Part shown: in pieces, positions 1 to 7,442 of the stretch
Position numbering within the stretch: the stretch's first letter is position 1
Layout: every line of letters starts with the position of its first letter
Position numbers and translations under genes: made by a program
The notes under the pieces: generated by a model
The model's database searches: none
Told to the model about the DNA's origin: nothing
Seen by the model: the letters and a program-made list of their open reading frames with translations, nothing else
Origin: JBAXXL01 sp037127915
Lineage (GTDB): Bacteria; Bacteroidota; Ignavibacteria; Kapaibacteriales; UBA2268
Assembly: GCA_037127915.1 (NCBI GenBank)
Contig: JBAXXL010000013.1
Coordinates: 24,235 to 88,234 of the forward strand
Direction of reading: 5' to 3'
Length of the DNA: 64,000 nucleotides

Positions 1-330
1 GTTCGTAAAGTTGAAAGTTCATAAAGTTCGTAAAGAGAAGAAGAAGCGTATTGGGCTAAAGCCCAATGTATCAGGGGTGTATCTGCACCACGACTTAAAA
101 GTCGTGGCTATTGAAGAAGATGACCAAAAATAATCAGCTAAATCTGTGTCATCAGCGTTCAATTCTTCTTTCTTCGCTCTTGCCTATTGCCTTGTGCCTA
201 ATGCCTATACCCTTTTTGAAGATGGATTCTTCACTTCGTTCAGAATAACAACGCGGCTAATCCTAAATTAAAAAATAGGTTAGCGGCATTTTCCATCTTC
301 TCATTCAAAATTCAAAATTCAAAATTTCTT
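1..330. repeat. Intergenic repeat mosaic with a double-hairpin element
   Basis: No gene is visible. Bases 51-66 form the hairpin TTGGGC-TAAA-GCCCAA and bases 88-107 the hairpin CCACGACTTAAAAGTCGTGG. The same ordered pair recurs at 3182-3236, in reverse and degenerate at 22378-22431, and partly at 60341-60360. Phrases around 121-170 (CTGTGTCATCAGCG-like) and the ATTCAAAATTCAAAATT run at 303-325 recur in other gaps of this window. The mosaic ends directly at the stop codon of the arsenate reductase gene. Confidence 0.7.
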
Positions 331-759
331 CTAGTATTGGTTGCTCATTAATTCAATATCATAAAATTGGTCGAACTGTTGAATGATTTGGTCGCGAATT
401 TCACGATATTTCTTTAGAATTTCTTCTTCAGTTCCGCGAGCTTTTGCAGGGTCTTCAAATCCGTAATGGAGCATATTTTCGACGAATCCATAAAATGTGG
501 GACAAGTCTCCTTAGCATTATCACAAACTGTAATTACATAGTGGAATTCTTCATCCACGAAAAGTTCAACATCTTTTGGATAGTTCATCGAGATGTCAAT
601 ACCAATTTCTTTCATTACTAAAACAGCGTAAGGATTTATCTCAAGCTCCGGCTTAGTGCCGGCTGAATAAATAATTAATGTGTCATCAAGACTTTGCAAA
701 TAGCCCTCAGCCATTTGACTGCGGCAAGAATTTCCGGTGCATAGAATTAATATTTTCAT
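331..759 (-). CDS. arsC: Thioredoxin-coupled arsenate reductase (LMW-PTPase fold)
   Basis: 142 aa. The N-terminal P-loop is CTGNSCR, a C-x5-R phosphatase signature with nucleophile Cys7 and Arg13. A second cysteine pair, Cys79 and Cys86 (VCDNAKETC), has the seven-residue spacing of the resolving cysteines in the Staphylococcus aureus type ArsC. The triad suggests reduction of arsenate to arsenite with electrons from thioredoxin rather than plain tyrosine phosphatase activity. No arsR, arsB or acr3 gene lies next to it, so an arsenic operon is not evident. It is divergent from anmK across a short palindromic promoter region. The family is secure; the choice of arsenate over phosphotyrosine is inferred from the cysteines. 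Confidence 0.9.
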   Translation of the reverse strand: MKILILCTGNSCRSQMAEGYLQSLDDTLIIYSAGTKPELEINPYAVLVMKEIGIDISMNYPKDVELFVDEEFHYVITVCDNAKETCPTFYGFVENMLHYGFEDPAKARGTEEEILKKYREIRDQIIQQFDQFYDIELMSNQY

Positions 760-770
760 ATATTTATAGT

Positions 771-801
771 TATATTTGTAAGTAAATTATTTACAAATAT
801 A
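771..801. promoter_or_regulatory. Divergent palindromic promoter/operator of arsC and anmK
   Basis: TATATTTGTAA at 771-781 is mirrored by TTACAAATATA at 791-801: perfect 11-bp arms around a 9-nt AT-rich centre. Each arm contains TATATTTG, the -7 motif of Bacteroidota promoters (TAnnTTTG), one facing anmK and one facing arsC. Clear -33 TTTG elements were not found. It may be two back-to-back promoters, a dyad operator for a regulator, or both. Confidence 0.5.
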
Positions 802-807
802 AGAAAA

Positions 808-1971
808 ATGAAATTATTATTATCAGATAAATGGTTGATGGAGCCGCGGACTCTAATCGGAATAATGACCGGAACATCCCTAGATGGCATAGATACTGCT
901 ATTTGCCGCTTTGAAGATTCGTTCGATATGCACCATTACGATTTGCTGGCTTACGAAGAATATGAATTTCCCGCTGAATTGCGTGCAACGCTTTTGAAAA
1001 TTATTTCCGAACCGGTAACGATAAAAGAAATATCTCAAGCAAATATTGCTCTGAGTAAAGTTTATGCGGATTGTATAGAGAAAATCACTAAAAAACATAA
1101 AATCGCAAAAAAGACAATCGACGCGGTTGGTATCCACGGGCAAACTGTATGGCATAATCCGTCCAAGGAGCGTTTTTGCGAGTACGACATTAGTTCGACA
1201 CTACAATTGGGTTCGGGGCAAGCCTTGGCTCAATTAGCTGGGTTACCGGTGGTATCGGATTTCCGTATTAACGATATGATGAACGGCGGTCAAGGAGCGC
1301 CATTGGTACCAATATTTGATTATAATTTCATGCGCTCCGACGCGGAAAACAGAATTCTTCTGAATATAGGCGGCATAGCAAACATTACTTACATTCCTGC
1401 GGGATGTTTGCAAAGCGAGATTCGCGCTTTCGATACTGGTCCCGGGAATATGCTGATTGATTTTGCCGTATTTGAACTTTTCGGAATGAAATTCGATACT
1501 AACGGCTATATAGCTTCCAAAGGCAAGATTATTCCTGAGCTCTTCGAGCGTTTGAAATCATTGCCGTTTATTAGCCAAAAACCGCCAAAATCAACAGGGC
1601 GCGAACTTTTCAATAAAGAGCTGATTGCTGATTATTTATATACAGCAAATCCGGAAGATCTTATCCGCACATTGACCGAGTTTACCGCTTATGCTATAGT
1701 TGAAAATATCAAGAAATATGCTCCGGGCGGCCAAACAGTATATATATCCGGTGGTGGCGGCAAAAACGCTTTTTTGCTCGAGTTATTAGAAAATTTACTT
1801 CCGAAAATTGATTTTTTCCCAACTGAATATTGCGGCATAGATTCCAATGCCAAAGAAGCCGGATGTTTCGCATATTTGGCATATAGAACTATTGGCGGCT
1901 TACATTCGAATATACCGAATGTTACCGGTGCAAAAAAATCTTGCACTCTTGGAACACTTTCTTTGCCATAA
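808..1971 (+). CDS. anmK: Anhydro-N-acetylmuramic acid kinase
   Basis: 387 aa. It phosphorylates and opens 1,6-anhydro-N-acetylmuramic acid to MurNAc-6-phosphate in cytoplasmic recycling of peptidoglycan. The ATP-binding signature GTSLDGID is at about residues 22-29, the catalytic-base motif FDTGPGNMLID has Asp209, and YISGGGGKNAFL lies near the C-terminus, as in the family. Length is close to the usual 370 aa. The first 11 residues are extra compared with E. coli, so Met11 (base 838) is an alternative start; the given start lies suitably downstream of the TATATTTG at 771-778. No MurNAc-6-P etherase (murQ) is adjacent. Confidence 0.95.
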   Translation: MKLLLSDKWLMEPRTLIGIMTGTSLDGIDTAICRFEDSFDMHHYDLLAYEEYEFPAELRATLLKIISEPVTIKEISQANIALSKVYADCIEKITKKHKIAKKTIDAVGIHGQTVWHNPSKERFCEYDISSTLQLGSGQALAQLAGLPVVSDFRINDMMNGGQGAPLVPIFDYNFMRSDAENRILLNIGGIANITYIPAGCLQSEIRAFDTGPGNMLIDFAVFELFGMKFDTNGYIASKGKIIPELFERLKSLPFISQKPPKSTGRELFNKELIADYLYTANPEDLIRTLTEFTAYAIVENIKKYAPGGQTVYISGGGGKNAFLLELLENLLPKIDFFPTEYCGIDSNAKEAGCFAYLAYRTIGGLHSNIPNVTGAKKSCTLGTLSLP

Positions 1972-1993
1972 TTGATTAAAATTTGTATATTTG
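1962..1993 (+). promoter_or_regulatory. Bacteroidota-type promoter for the DJ-1/PfpI gene
   Basis: TTTG at 1962-1965, a 20-nt spacer, then TATATTTG at 1986-1993. This matches the Bacteroidota housekeeping consensus TTTG-N19-TAnnTTTG. It lies about 40 bp upstream of the start at 2035, and its -33 element overlaps the end of anmK, so the downstream pair can be transcribed separately. Confidence 0.6.
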
Positions 1994-2034
1994 TTTTTTG
2001 TAATGATTGATAATAACAATAAATAAAAATAAAT

Positions 2035-2583
2035 ATGTATAAGTCAGTTTTAGTCCCTATTTCACAGGGCACAGAAGATATAGAAGCAGTTGTAATAATT
2101 GATTTGCTCCGTAGAGCGAATTATAACGTTTTAGTTGCCGGCGATGCCGAAATTATTACCTGCTCAAATGGTGTTCGCATCATACCCGATAAGCACATAG
2201 ATGAAATTCCCGATAATACTGAATTCGATGCCATTATTATTCCGGGTGGAATGAAAGGTATCGATAATTTGGATCTAAGCGAAAAATTAGAATTTTTGCT
2301 TGAGCGCCATAACAAAGCCGGTCGGTTGATCGGAGCAATATGCGCCGCCCCTCTGCTATTATTATCCAAACAATTACTTCCCGAAGGTGTTGCATTGACA
2401 TCGCATCCCGATATCAAAGATTCCTTCGCTAAATTTAATTACCGCGAAGAGAATGTTGTTATATCAGGCAATTTGATAACTTCACGCGGAGTTGGAACAG
2501 CGATAGATTTCGCTTTAGCAATAATCGAAAGCTTAAAGGGTAAAGAGCTTGCTGAACAAATAGCAAAGAAAATAGTGTATTAA
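2035..2583 (+). CDS. DJ-1/PfpI family protein
   Basis: 182 aa, the normal size for the DJ-1 subfamily of class I glutamine-amidotransferase-like proteins. The conserved Glu17 (GTEDIEAV), the nucleophile elbow AICAAP with Cys103, and the IIPGGMKG loop are all present. Members act as glyoxalase III-like or protein/nucleotide deglycase-like enzymes or as oxidative-stress chaperones, and the physiological role is disputed. There is no signal peptide. The gene is followed 15 nt later by acylphosphatase, suggesting co-transcription in a small group dealing with reactive metabolites. Family certain, substrate unknown. Confidence 0.9.
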   Translation: MYKSVLVPISQGTEDIEAVVIIDLLRRANYNVLVAGDAEIITCSNGVRIIPDKHIDEIPDNTEFDAIIIPGGMKGIDNLDLSEKLEFLLERHNKAGRLIGAICAAPLLLLSKQLLPEGVALTSHPDIKDSFAKFNYREENVVISGNLITSRGVGTAIDFALAIIESLKGKELAEQIAKKIVY

Positions 2584-2598
2584 TAACGCCGGTAGTTT

Positions 2599-2868
2599 AT
2601 GAAGTACATTCGTTACACAGTATCGGGCAGAGTTCAGGGCGTTGGCTTCCGTCATCACGTCTTTCTAAAGGCGCTGTCCATTGGTGCTACCGGTTATGTA
2701 AGAAACTTGTATCCGAACCAGGTGGAAGTTGTAATTGATGAAGCTTCCACATTTAATGTTCCTATGCTGAAACTCATTCTCGATGGTCCGCCATTGGCGC
2801 GTGTCGCTTATATTGATACGGACGAGATGGAATTCGCCAGCGAAATACGAACCTTTTCGATAAGATAA
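2599..2868 (+). CDS. acyP: Acylphosphatase
   Basis: 89 aa, typical of the family. It hydrolyses acyl phosphates such as 1,3-bisphosphoglycerate or carbamoyl phosphate in the cytoplasm. The signature GRVQGVGFR (residues 10-18) contains the phosphate-binding Arg18, and GYVRN supplies the catalytic Asn36. It starts 15 nt after the DJ-1 gene on the same strand and probably shares its transcript. The end of the family fold (C-terminal strand, FSIR) is intact. Confidence 0.93.
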   Translation: MKYIRYTVSGRVQGVGFRHHVFLKALSIGATGYVRNLYPNQVEVVIDEASTFNVPMLKLILDGPPLARVAYIDTDEMEFASEIRTFSIR

Positions 2869-3332
2869 GGGTTTGGGTATAGGGTTTTGGGGATGGGGTA
2901 TGAAGAAATTGAAAATTGAGAATTGATAGTTGAAAATGCGAAGAAAAGTTAATGTTGTCAATCCCGCGAAAGCGGGATTCCATCTTCATTTTTGTCAGAA
3001 TTATGATTAAAGGATTATAAGATTATAGGATTGATTGCGAAAATGATAAATCGATTCCCCAATCCTGAAAGGATGGAATTATTGTAGAAAATGAAATTGT
3101 CCGGAAGCAACAACCCTGAAATGGTGGTATAATAAAATGCCCTTTTTAGAGGTCAGAAGTTCATCAATTTTCTTCCCTTTTGGGCTAAAGCCCTTGTTAA
3201 ACTATAGAACATTTACCCACGACTTAAAAGTCGTGGCAATGAATTTTTCTTCTTCTTCCAATTAACCATTTAGAATTATTTTTAGTATTTTTGAATAATC
3301 ATTTTTTTGAATAAATATTAGAGATTTTCATT
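2869..3332. repeat. Intergenic repeat mosaic between acyP and the T9SS esterase
   Basis: No gene is seen. In order: a GGGTTTGGGGTATGGGG-like phrase (2869-2900; also at 13303-13322 and 13514-13542), an AATTGAGAATTGATAGTTG phrase (about 2908-2935; related text at 13350 and 18915), the hairpin ATCCCGCGAAAGCGGGAT (2959-2976), a CTGAAAGGATGG-like repeat, and a second copy of the double-hairpin element (GGGCTAAAGCCC at 3182-3193, CCACGACTTAAAAGTCGTGG at 3217-3236). A possible -7 box TATTTTTG at 3286-3293 lies 40 bp before the next gene, without a good -33. Confidence 0.65.
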
Positions 3333-5246
3333 ATGAAAAAAGTTCTACTTTTTACGCTGATTATAACAGCTTTATTCGTTTTTACACCTAAATCTTACGC
3401 TGGATTGGAAACCAAAACAATCACATTTATGGGTGCACAAAGAACACTTGTGTTTTATACTCCCGCCGGATATACAGCCGATAAGAAATACAATTTTATG
3501 GTTTGCTTGCACGGTATGGGCGATAACGCATCCAATTTTGCTTCATCACTATTCCCTTATTGGAATCAGCTCTCTTATGGCAAAGACATGATATTCCTTG
3601 CTATCGACGGCGGCGATGACCAAATAAGTGATTTTTATACACCCGCTGGTGACGAAGAAATAATAGCAGAAGCAATAAAATATGCAAAAGAAAACTATTC
3701 AATCGATGAGAAAAATATAATTCTCGAGGGCTTTTCTTTGGGCGGCAGAAGCGCATTCAAATATGGATTGGACCATCCAGAGATGTTCAAAGGCTTGCTA
3801 TTAAACACACCTGCATTTCAAGGAATTCGCGATGCCAACAATGATCCGGAAGTTTCATTAGGTTATAATATGGCAAATGTATCAAAGTTACCTATTGTCA
3901 TTTCAAACGGAGGGGCAGATCAAGCATATTTGGGTATTGATGAAAAAATGTATATAAACATAGTCGCCAATAATGGAATGGTTATGCACCAAATTGTACC
4001 GGGTATGCAACATACTATTACTTCAAATGCAAATACGGAAAAATATCTTTCATTTATTTTTAACCCGGCTCCTGATTCATTAAAAATTAATATTATTAAC
4101 TCAAATAAGGCTGTTAATTCTTTAAACGAATCTTTTAATATTTCTACAGGATTCCAAAATGTTGGCAAAAAGGCAATTACAAGCGTCTCAATTAACATTA
4201 ATTATAAAATATCAGGTAAGATTGTTCCATTTGAATGGTCGGGAAGTGTCGAGCCCTTCAACTCTACGACCTTAGAGATACCTGATTTAAAACTTGATAC
4301 CGGTATGAATATTTTTACCCTAACAATAAGAAAAATTAATGGTATTGATATAAGTGATAATAATGAAAGTGACTCTTTATATGTTTTTTATCAAGAAGCC
4401 CCATTAACACTGCCGACATTCAATGGATTTGAAGATACTGATTTAGAAGACTTATTTTGGCTTCTTGACGATTCAGGGAATTGGATCAGTTGGGATTACG
4501 ATGACCAAGTAACGAGAACAGGAGTTTATAGTATGTCTATGCTTAATGATATTCTTGCTTTTAATAATGCCGGTACTTCCGAAGATTTAATTAGTCCTTA
4601 TATTGATTTAACGAGTGCGGAAAAACCTGAATTAACATTTGATTTAGCTTTTAATTATTTGAAATATACTACCAAGTATTTCGCGAGAGATACCATATTT
4701 ACGGACACATTAAAAATCTTGATATCAACGGACAATGGATTAACATATAAAGAGATTTATTCTAAAGCCGGAGCAGATTTAGCTACTACAGCGACACCTA
4801 TTACCGATGCAACTAGTATTCAGGCTTGTATATTTTATCCAAAAGCTTCTGAATGGCGTACCGAAACAATAGATTTATCGGAATATAAAACTGCAAATCA
4901 AGCTCTTGTTAGATTTAGCTTGGTTTCAGGTCTTGGCGGTTCTATAAATATTGATAACATCTCATTCAAACAACACTCTACAGCTGTTGAAGATTTCACT
5001 ACAGCAGGACTTTCGCTATATCCGATACCTGCAAATGATAATATCACAATCAAAACGGATAATACGATTTCTGAAAAAATATTGAAAATATATTCAGCAA
5101 CCGGAAAGCTTGTTGATTCGCGCACTATCGGCGGCAACGAAACGGTTTATTCTTTAAATACTGCGAACTTCGAACCCGGAGTTTACTTCATAGAAATAAA
5201 TACAAACGGAAGAATTCTCAAAGACAAAATGATTATTCAAAGATAA
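3333..5246 (+). CDS. T9SS-exported alpha/beta-hydrolase (esterase, PHB-depolymerase-like)
   Basis: 637 aa. A signal peptide (residues 1-23, ending KSYA) precedes an alpha/beta-hydrolase domain of about 240 residues resembling feruloyl-esterase or poly(3-hydroxybutyrate)-depolymerase type enzymes. The oxyanion region is CLHGMGDN, the nucleophile elbow GFSLGG has Ser135, and a His follows in GMQHT. A CARDB-like beta domain and a jelly-roll-like domain (about 365-560) follow, then a T9SS type A sorting domain (LSLYPIPAND to the end). It is probably secreted or anchored at the cell surface and acts on an ester polymer or oligosaccharide ester. Substrate cannot be inferred. Followed by a 66-bp triple-hairpin repeat. 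Confidence 0.8.
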   Translation: MKKVLLFTLIITALFVFTPKSYAGLETKTITFMGAQRTLVFYTPAGYTADKKYNFMVCLHGMGDNASNFASSLFPYWNQLSYGKDMIFLAIDGGDDQISDFYTPAGDEEIIAEAIKYAKENYSIDEKNIILEGFSLGGRSAFKYGLDHPEMFKGLLLNTPAFQGIRDANNDPEVSLGYNMANVSKLPIVISNGGADQAYLGIDEKMYINIVANNGMVMHQIVPGMQHTITSNANTEKYLSFIFNPAPDSLKINIINSNKAVNSLNESFNISTGFQNVGKKAITSVSININYKISGKIVPFEWSGSVEPFNSTTLEIPDLKLDTGMNIFTLTIRKINGIDISDNNESDSLYVFYQEAPLTLPTFNGFEDTDLEDLFWLLDDSGNWISWDYDDQVTRTGVYSMSMLNDILAFNNAGTSEDLISPYIDLTSAEKPELTFDLAFNYLKYTTKYFARDTIFTDTLKILISTDNGLTYKEIYSKAGADLATTATPITDATSIQACIFYPKASEWRTETIDLSEYKTANQALVRFSLVSGLGGSINIDNISFKQHSTAVEDFTTAGLSLYPIPANDNITIKTDNTISEKILKIYSATGKLVDSRTIGGNETVYSLNTANFEPGVYFIEINTNGRILKDKMIIQR

Positions 5247-5282
5247 GGAATCAATTACGAATTTCAAATTACGAATTACGAA

Positions 5283-5348
5283 GACAAGCAAGGATGCTTG
5301 TCCCACCAAACTATCAATAAATCGGTGGGTCAATCATCCTTGATTGAC
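5283..5348 (+). repeat. 66-bp triple-hairpin repeat, copy 1
   Basis: Three successive hairpins: GACAAGC-AAGGAT-GCTTGTC, then CCCACC ... GGTGGG, then TCAATCA-TCCT-TGATTGA. Two further copies of exactly 66 bp are at 45821-45886 and 57836-57901 in the same orientation. The third hairpin is perfectly preserved in all three. Preceded by an AATTTCAAATTACGAATTACG phrase directly after the esterase stop codon. Confidence 0.8.
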
Positions 5349-5408
5349 AAAATATTGGGTAATCTTGATTTGTGAGCGTTCTACAAGATATTTAATAAAG
5401 GGAAAATT

Positions 5409-5756
5409 ATGATACAAAAAATGATAGTTTTTACATTGATTTTAGATATAGTTTTAGTTTTGTGCGCTTTTATAATTCTGTTTTTCGATAAAAAGAATTC
5501 TGCTTACTTTCTTTCCCGAAATTTAAAATCATTTTTCGCAGGCAGGAAAAGTAAAACACGGATTATCAAAACAGCTTTGTTCTTTCTCGATTTTATTATG
5601 TATTCCGTCTTGTATATAACATTAATCTCATTGTATAACCTGCATTATTTCAGTCCGGCAATATTAATACTTCTAGGTTTGACAATCATTATAATAGGTA
5701 TTAGCTTTCCATTTTACTTTTTGAAAACTGTGGCATGGGCTAAGAAGAGGACGTAA
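5409..5756 (+). CDS. Small multi-pass membrane protein of unknown function
   Basis: 115 aa. The sequence has three strongly hydrophobic stretches (about residues 5-25, 47-75 and 80-105) with Lys/Arg-rich loops between them (KKNS, RKSKTRIIK), so an inner-membrane protein with three or four helices is likely. No recognised motif. It sits alone between a dispersed repeat and a bidirectional terminator. The composition and the AAAGGGAAAATT upstream of the ATG support a real gene. Confidence 0.6.
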   Translation: MIQKMIVFTLILDIVLVLCAFIILFFDKKNSAYFLSRNLKSFFAGRKSKTRIIKTALFFLDFIMYSVLYITLISLYNLHYFSPAILILLGLTIIIIGISFPFYFLKTVAWAKKRT

Positions 5757-5794
5757 AGGACGATGGTAACACCAAGGTGTAAGTTATAAAATAT

Positions 5795-5835
5795 AAAAAA
5801 CCTTCCGCGGGTTCCAAACATGCGGAAGGTTTTTT
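5795..5835. terminator. Bidirectional intrinsic terminator
   Basis: AAAAAACCTTCCGC at 5795-5808 pairs with GCGGAAGGTTTTTT at 5822-5835, a GC-rich stem with A and T tracts on both sides. It can end the small membrane-protein transcript on the plus strand and the tRNA-Arg transcript on the minus strand. Confidence 0.85.
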
Positions 5836-5846
5836 ACATTTTTTTG

Positions 5847-5920
5847 TGACCCGGACAGGAGTTGAACCTGTGGCCCCAAGTTTAGGAAACTTGTGCTCTA
5901 TCCAGCTGAGCTACCGGGCC
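5847..5920 (-). tRNA. tRNA-Arg (anticodon CCT)
   Basis: Reads as a complete 74-nt cloverleaf on the minus strand: acceptor GGCCCGG/CCGGGTC with one G-U pair, D arm GCTC/GAGC, anticodon arm CAAGT-TTCCTAA-ACTTG giving anticodon CCU (reads AGG), variable GGGCC, T arm ACAGG-TTCAACT-CCTGT, discriminator A. The 3' CCA is not encoded. The terminator at 5795-5835 follows directly. Confidence 0.97.
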
Positions 5921-5940
5921 CACAAAATATTTATTTTTGT

Positions 5941-6408
5941 TTAATGTACAGTATCGTTCATTGTAACAGCCAATTTTCGGTCTTTCCCCAAAACCCACTC
6001 GGCATTAAATACTGTTACGGCAATGAAATTGAGCAATTGCTCTTTAGTAATCGGGCTTCCAATAACCATAGTTGCTCTGTCCAAAATTGTTTCCAAATCG
6101 TTGGACGACAGCATCCCAAAAGCGTGCAACTGGATTAGTTCGCTATATGCTTCGGGACTAAATGCCGCAGCTTCCTGCTCGGTAAGCACTCTGAATGTAG
6201 AAGACCGTTTCTTAGGCGTGCTCGAAAATTGGTAAAACACATTATCGTGAATCCAATTTAACGCTGTAGAAATCTCATTTTCGGTATAACCTTTATCGAA
6301 TAACGGTTTCATATCTAATTTTTCAAATTTCTCGTATTTATCGTTCAGGTTATATCTATCTATTTGGTTTATTACATATACTAATATTTCTATTATTCTT
6401 TCGACCAT
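5941..6408 (-). CDS. smg: Smg / DUF494 family protein
   Basis: 155 aa. Matches the Smg (DUF494) family: an N-terminal helical part (residues 1-60, MVERIIEILVYVIN) and the family pattern GYTENEISTALNWIHD, then RVLTEQEAAAFSPEAYSEL. Biochemical role unknown; in proteobacteria smg lies by dprA and def. Here it follows ybeY with a 2-nt gap on the same strand, so the two are translated from one message. tRNA-Arg lies just downstream on the same strand. Family call good, function unknown. Confidence 0.8.
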   Translation of the reverse strand: MVERIIEILVYVINQIDRYNLNDKYEKFEKLDMKPLFDKGYTENEISTALNWIHDNVFYQFSSTPKKRSSTFRVLTEQEAAAFSPEAYSELIQLHAFGMLSSNDLETILDRATMVIGSPITKEQLLNFIAVTVFNAEWVLGKDRKLAVTMNDTVH

Positions 6409-6410
6409 TT

Positions 6411-6818
6411 TTACAAATTACCAATGTATTTATTCTCTAATTTGTGCATTGCTTCCTTATCGGCTTCAGTTCCGTCATCGTATCCGCAAAGATGCAACGC
6501 ACCGTGCGCTGTTAGACGCATTAGTTCGTTCGTTAGTGAGACGCCATATTCATTTGCCTGCTTTTCTGCTGTTTCGGCGCTGATATATATCTCACCCAAA
6601 AATGGGTCGTCGTCTATAATAAAGCTTATTACGTCAGTTTCGCAATCGTGCGATAAATATTCAGTGTTGATTTCTTTTATCGCTTCGTCTCGGACGAAAA
6701 TCACATTCACGACTCCTTCAACTTTTATTTCATTATCGAAAACGGATTTTGCTACTTCGATAATTTTTGCTTTTGGCAGACGCGGAAAGTCCGTATCGTT
6801 GAAATAATTTATTCTCAT
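6411..6818 (-). CDS. ybeY: Endoribonuclease YbeY (rRNA maturation)
   Basis: 135 aa. YbeY is a single-strand endoribonuclease for 16S rRNA 3' maturation and ribosome quality control, using a metal site usually built as H-x3-H-x5-H. Here the motif is HGALHLCGYDD, giving His105, His109 and Asp115: the third His is replaced by Asp. To my knowledge related FCB-group bacteria carry similar substitutions, so activity is probably kept. The preceding TDVISFIID and the LGEIYIS strand match the family. Second gene of a three-gene minus-strand operon. Confidence 0.92.
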   Translation of the reverse strand: MRINYFNDTDFPRLPKAKIIEVAKSVFDNEIKVEGVVNVIFVRDEAIKEINTEYLSHDCETDVISFIIDDDPFLGEIYISAETAEKQANEYGVSLTNELMRLTAHGALHLCGYDDGTEADKEAMHKLENKYIGNL

Positions 6819-6830
6819 TGGTATATTTCC

Positions 6831-7274
6831 TTATGATTGAAATGAACTGTCAACTACACCCAACTGCATTGCGGCTAATAGCTTTGCCGGTGCTAATGTA
6901 GTCAAATCAGCGTTTAAAATTTCTTCCGCCACATTTGCAAATAGCGAACAACTTCCGTTTGCTCCGATTATCAGACAAGAAAGTCTATCTTCACCACGAG
7001 AAGTAAAAATTATTTCATCGGGTTCGAATGTCATAAAATTGCTGATATTATGAAGCTCATAATATCCGTGTTGGGTCTGAACTGAGACAACAACGTCGTT
7101 ATCTTCCGCGTTGTGAATATCGCAATAAATACTCAGGACAAGCGGCTTGCTAATGTTTGGACTGATAAGTTTCCATATATAAACGGAGTTAGCTTCGATA
7201 GCTTTTATTTTTAAGACTCGGTTTACTTCTTCGATTTCTTTAATTGTAAAATTTAAATTCATATTTGCCGACAA
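6831..7274 (-). CDS. Conserved-looking protein of unknown function
   Basis: 147 aa, no signal peptide or membrane helix. The sequence alternates beta-prone segments and ends in an acidic or alanine-rich helix. No motif was recognised. It is the promoter-proximal gene of the group with ybeY and smg, 12 nt before ybeY, so it may be linked to RNA or ribosome metabolism, but that rests on position only. Met5 (base 7262) is an alternative start. Confidence 0.6.
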   Translation of the reverse strand: MSANMNLNFTIKEIEEVNRVLKIKAIEANSVYIWKLISPNISKPLVLSIYCDIHNAEDNDVVVSVQTQHGYYELHNISNFMTFEPDEIIFTSRGEDRLSCLIIGANGSCSLFANVAEEILNADLTTLAPAKLLAAMQLGVVDSSFQS

Positions 7275-7442
7275 AATTTATTTGACACAAAATAATAACA
7301 TACTAAATTAATAATTCTATTTCAAATAAGAAAAAGAAATCTGAAAAAGTTTCATACTTTTTGATAATTATAGTATTTTTTGTTATTTTGTAACTTTTAT
7401 ATACCACATTAGAAAATAATCATTTTTATATAGAGGTTTTCA

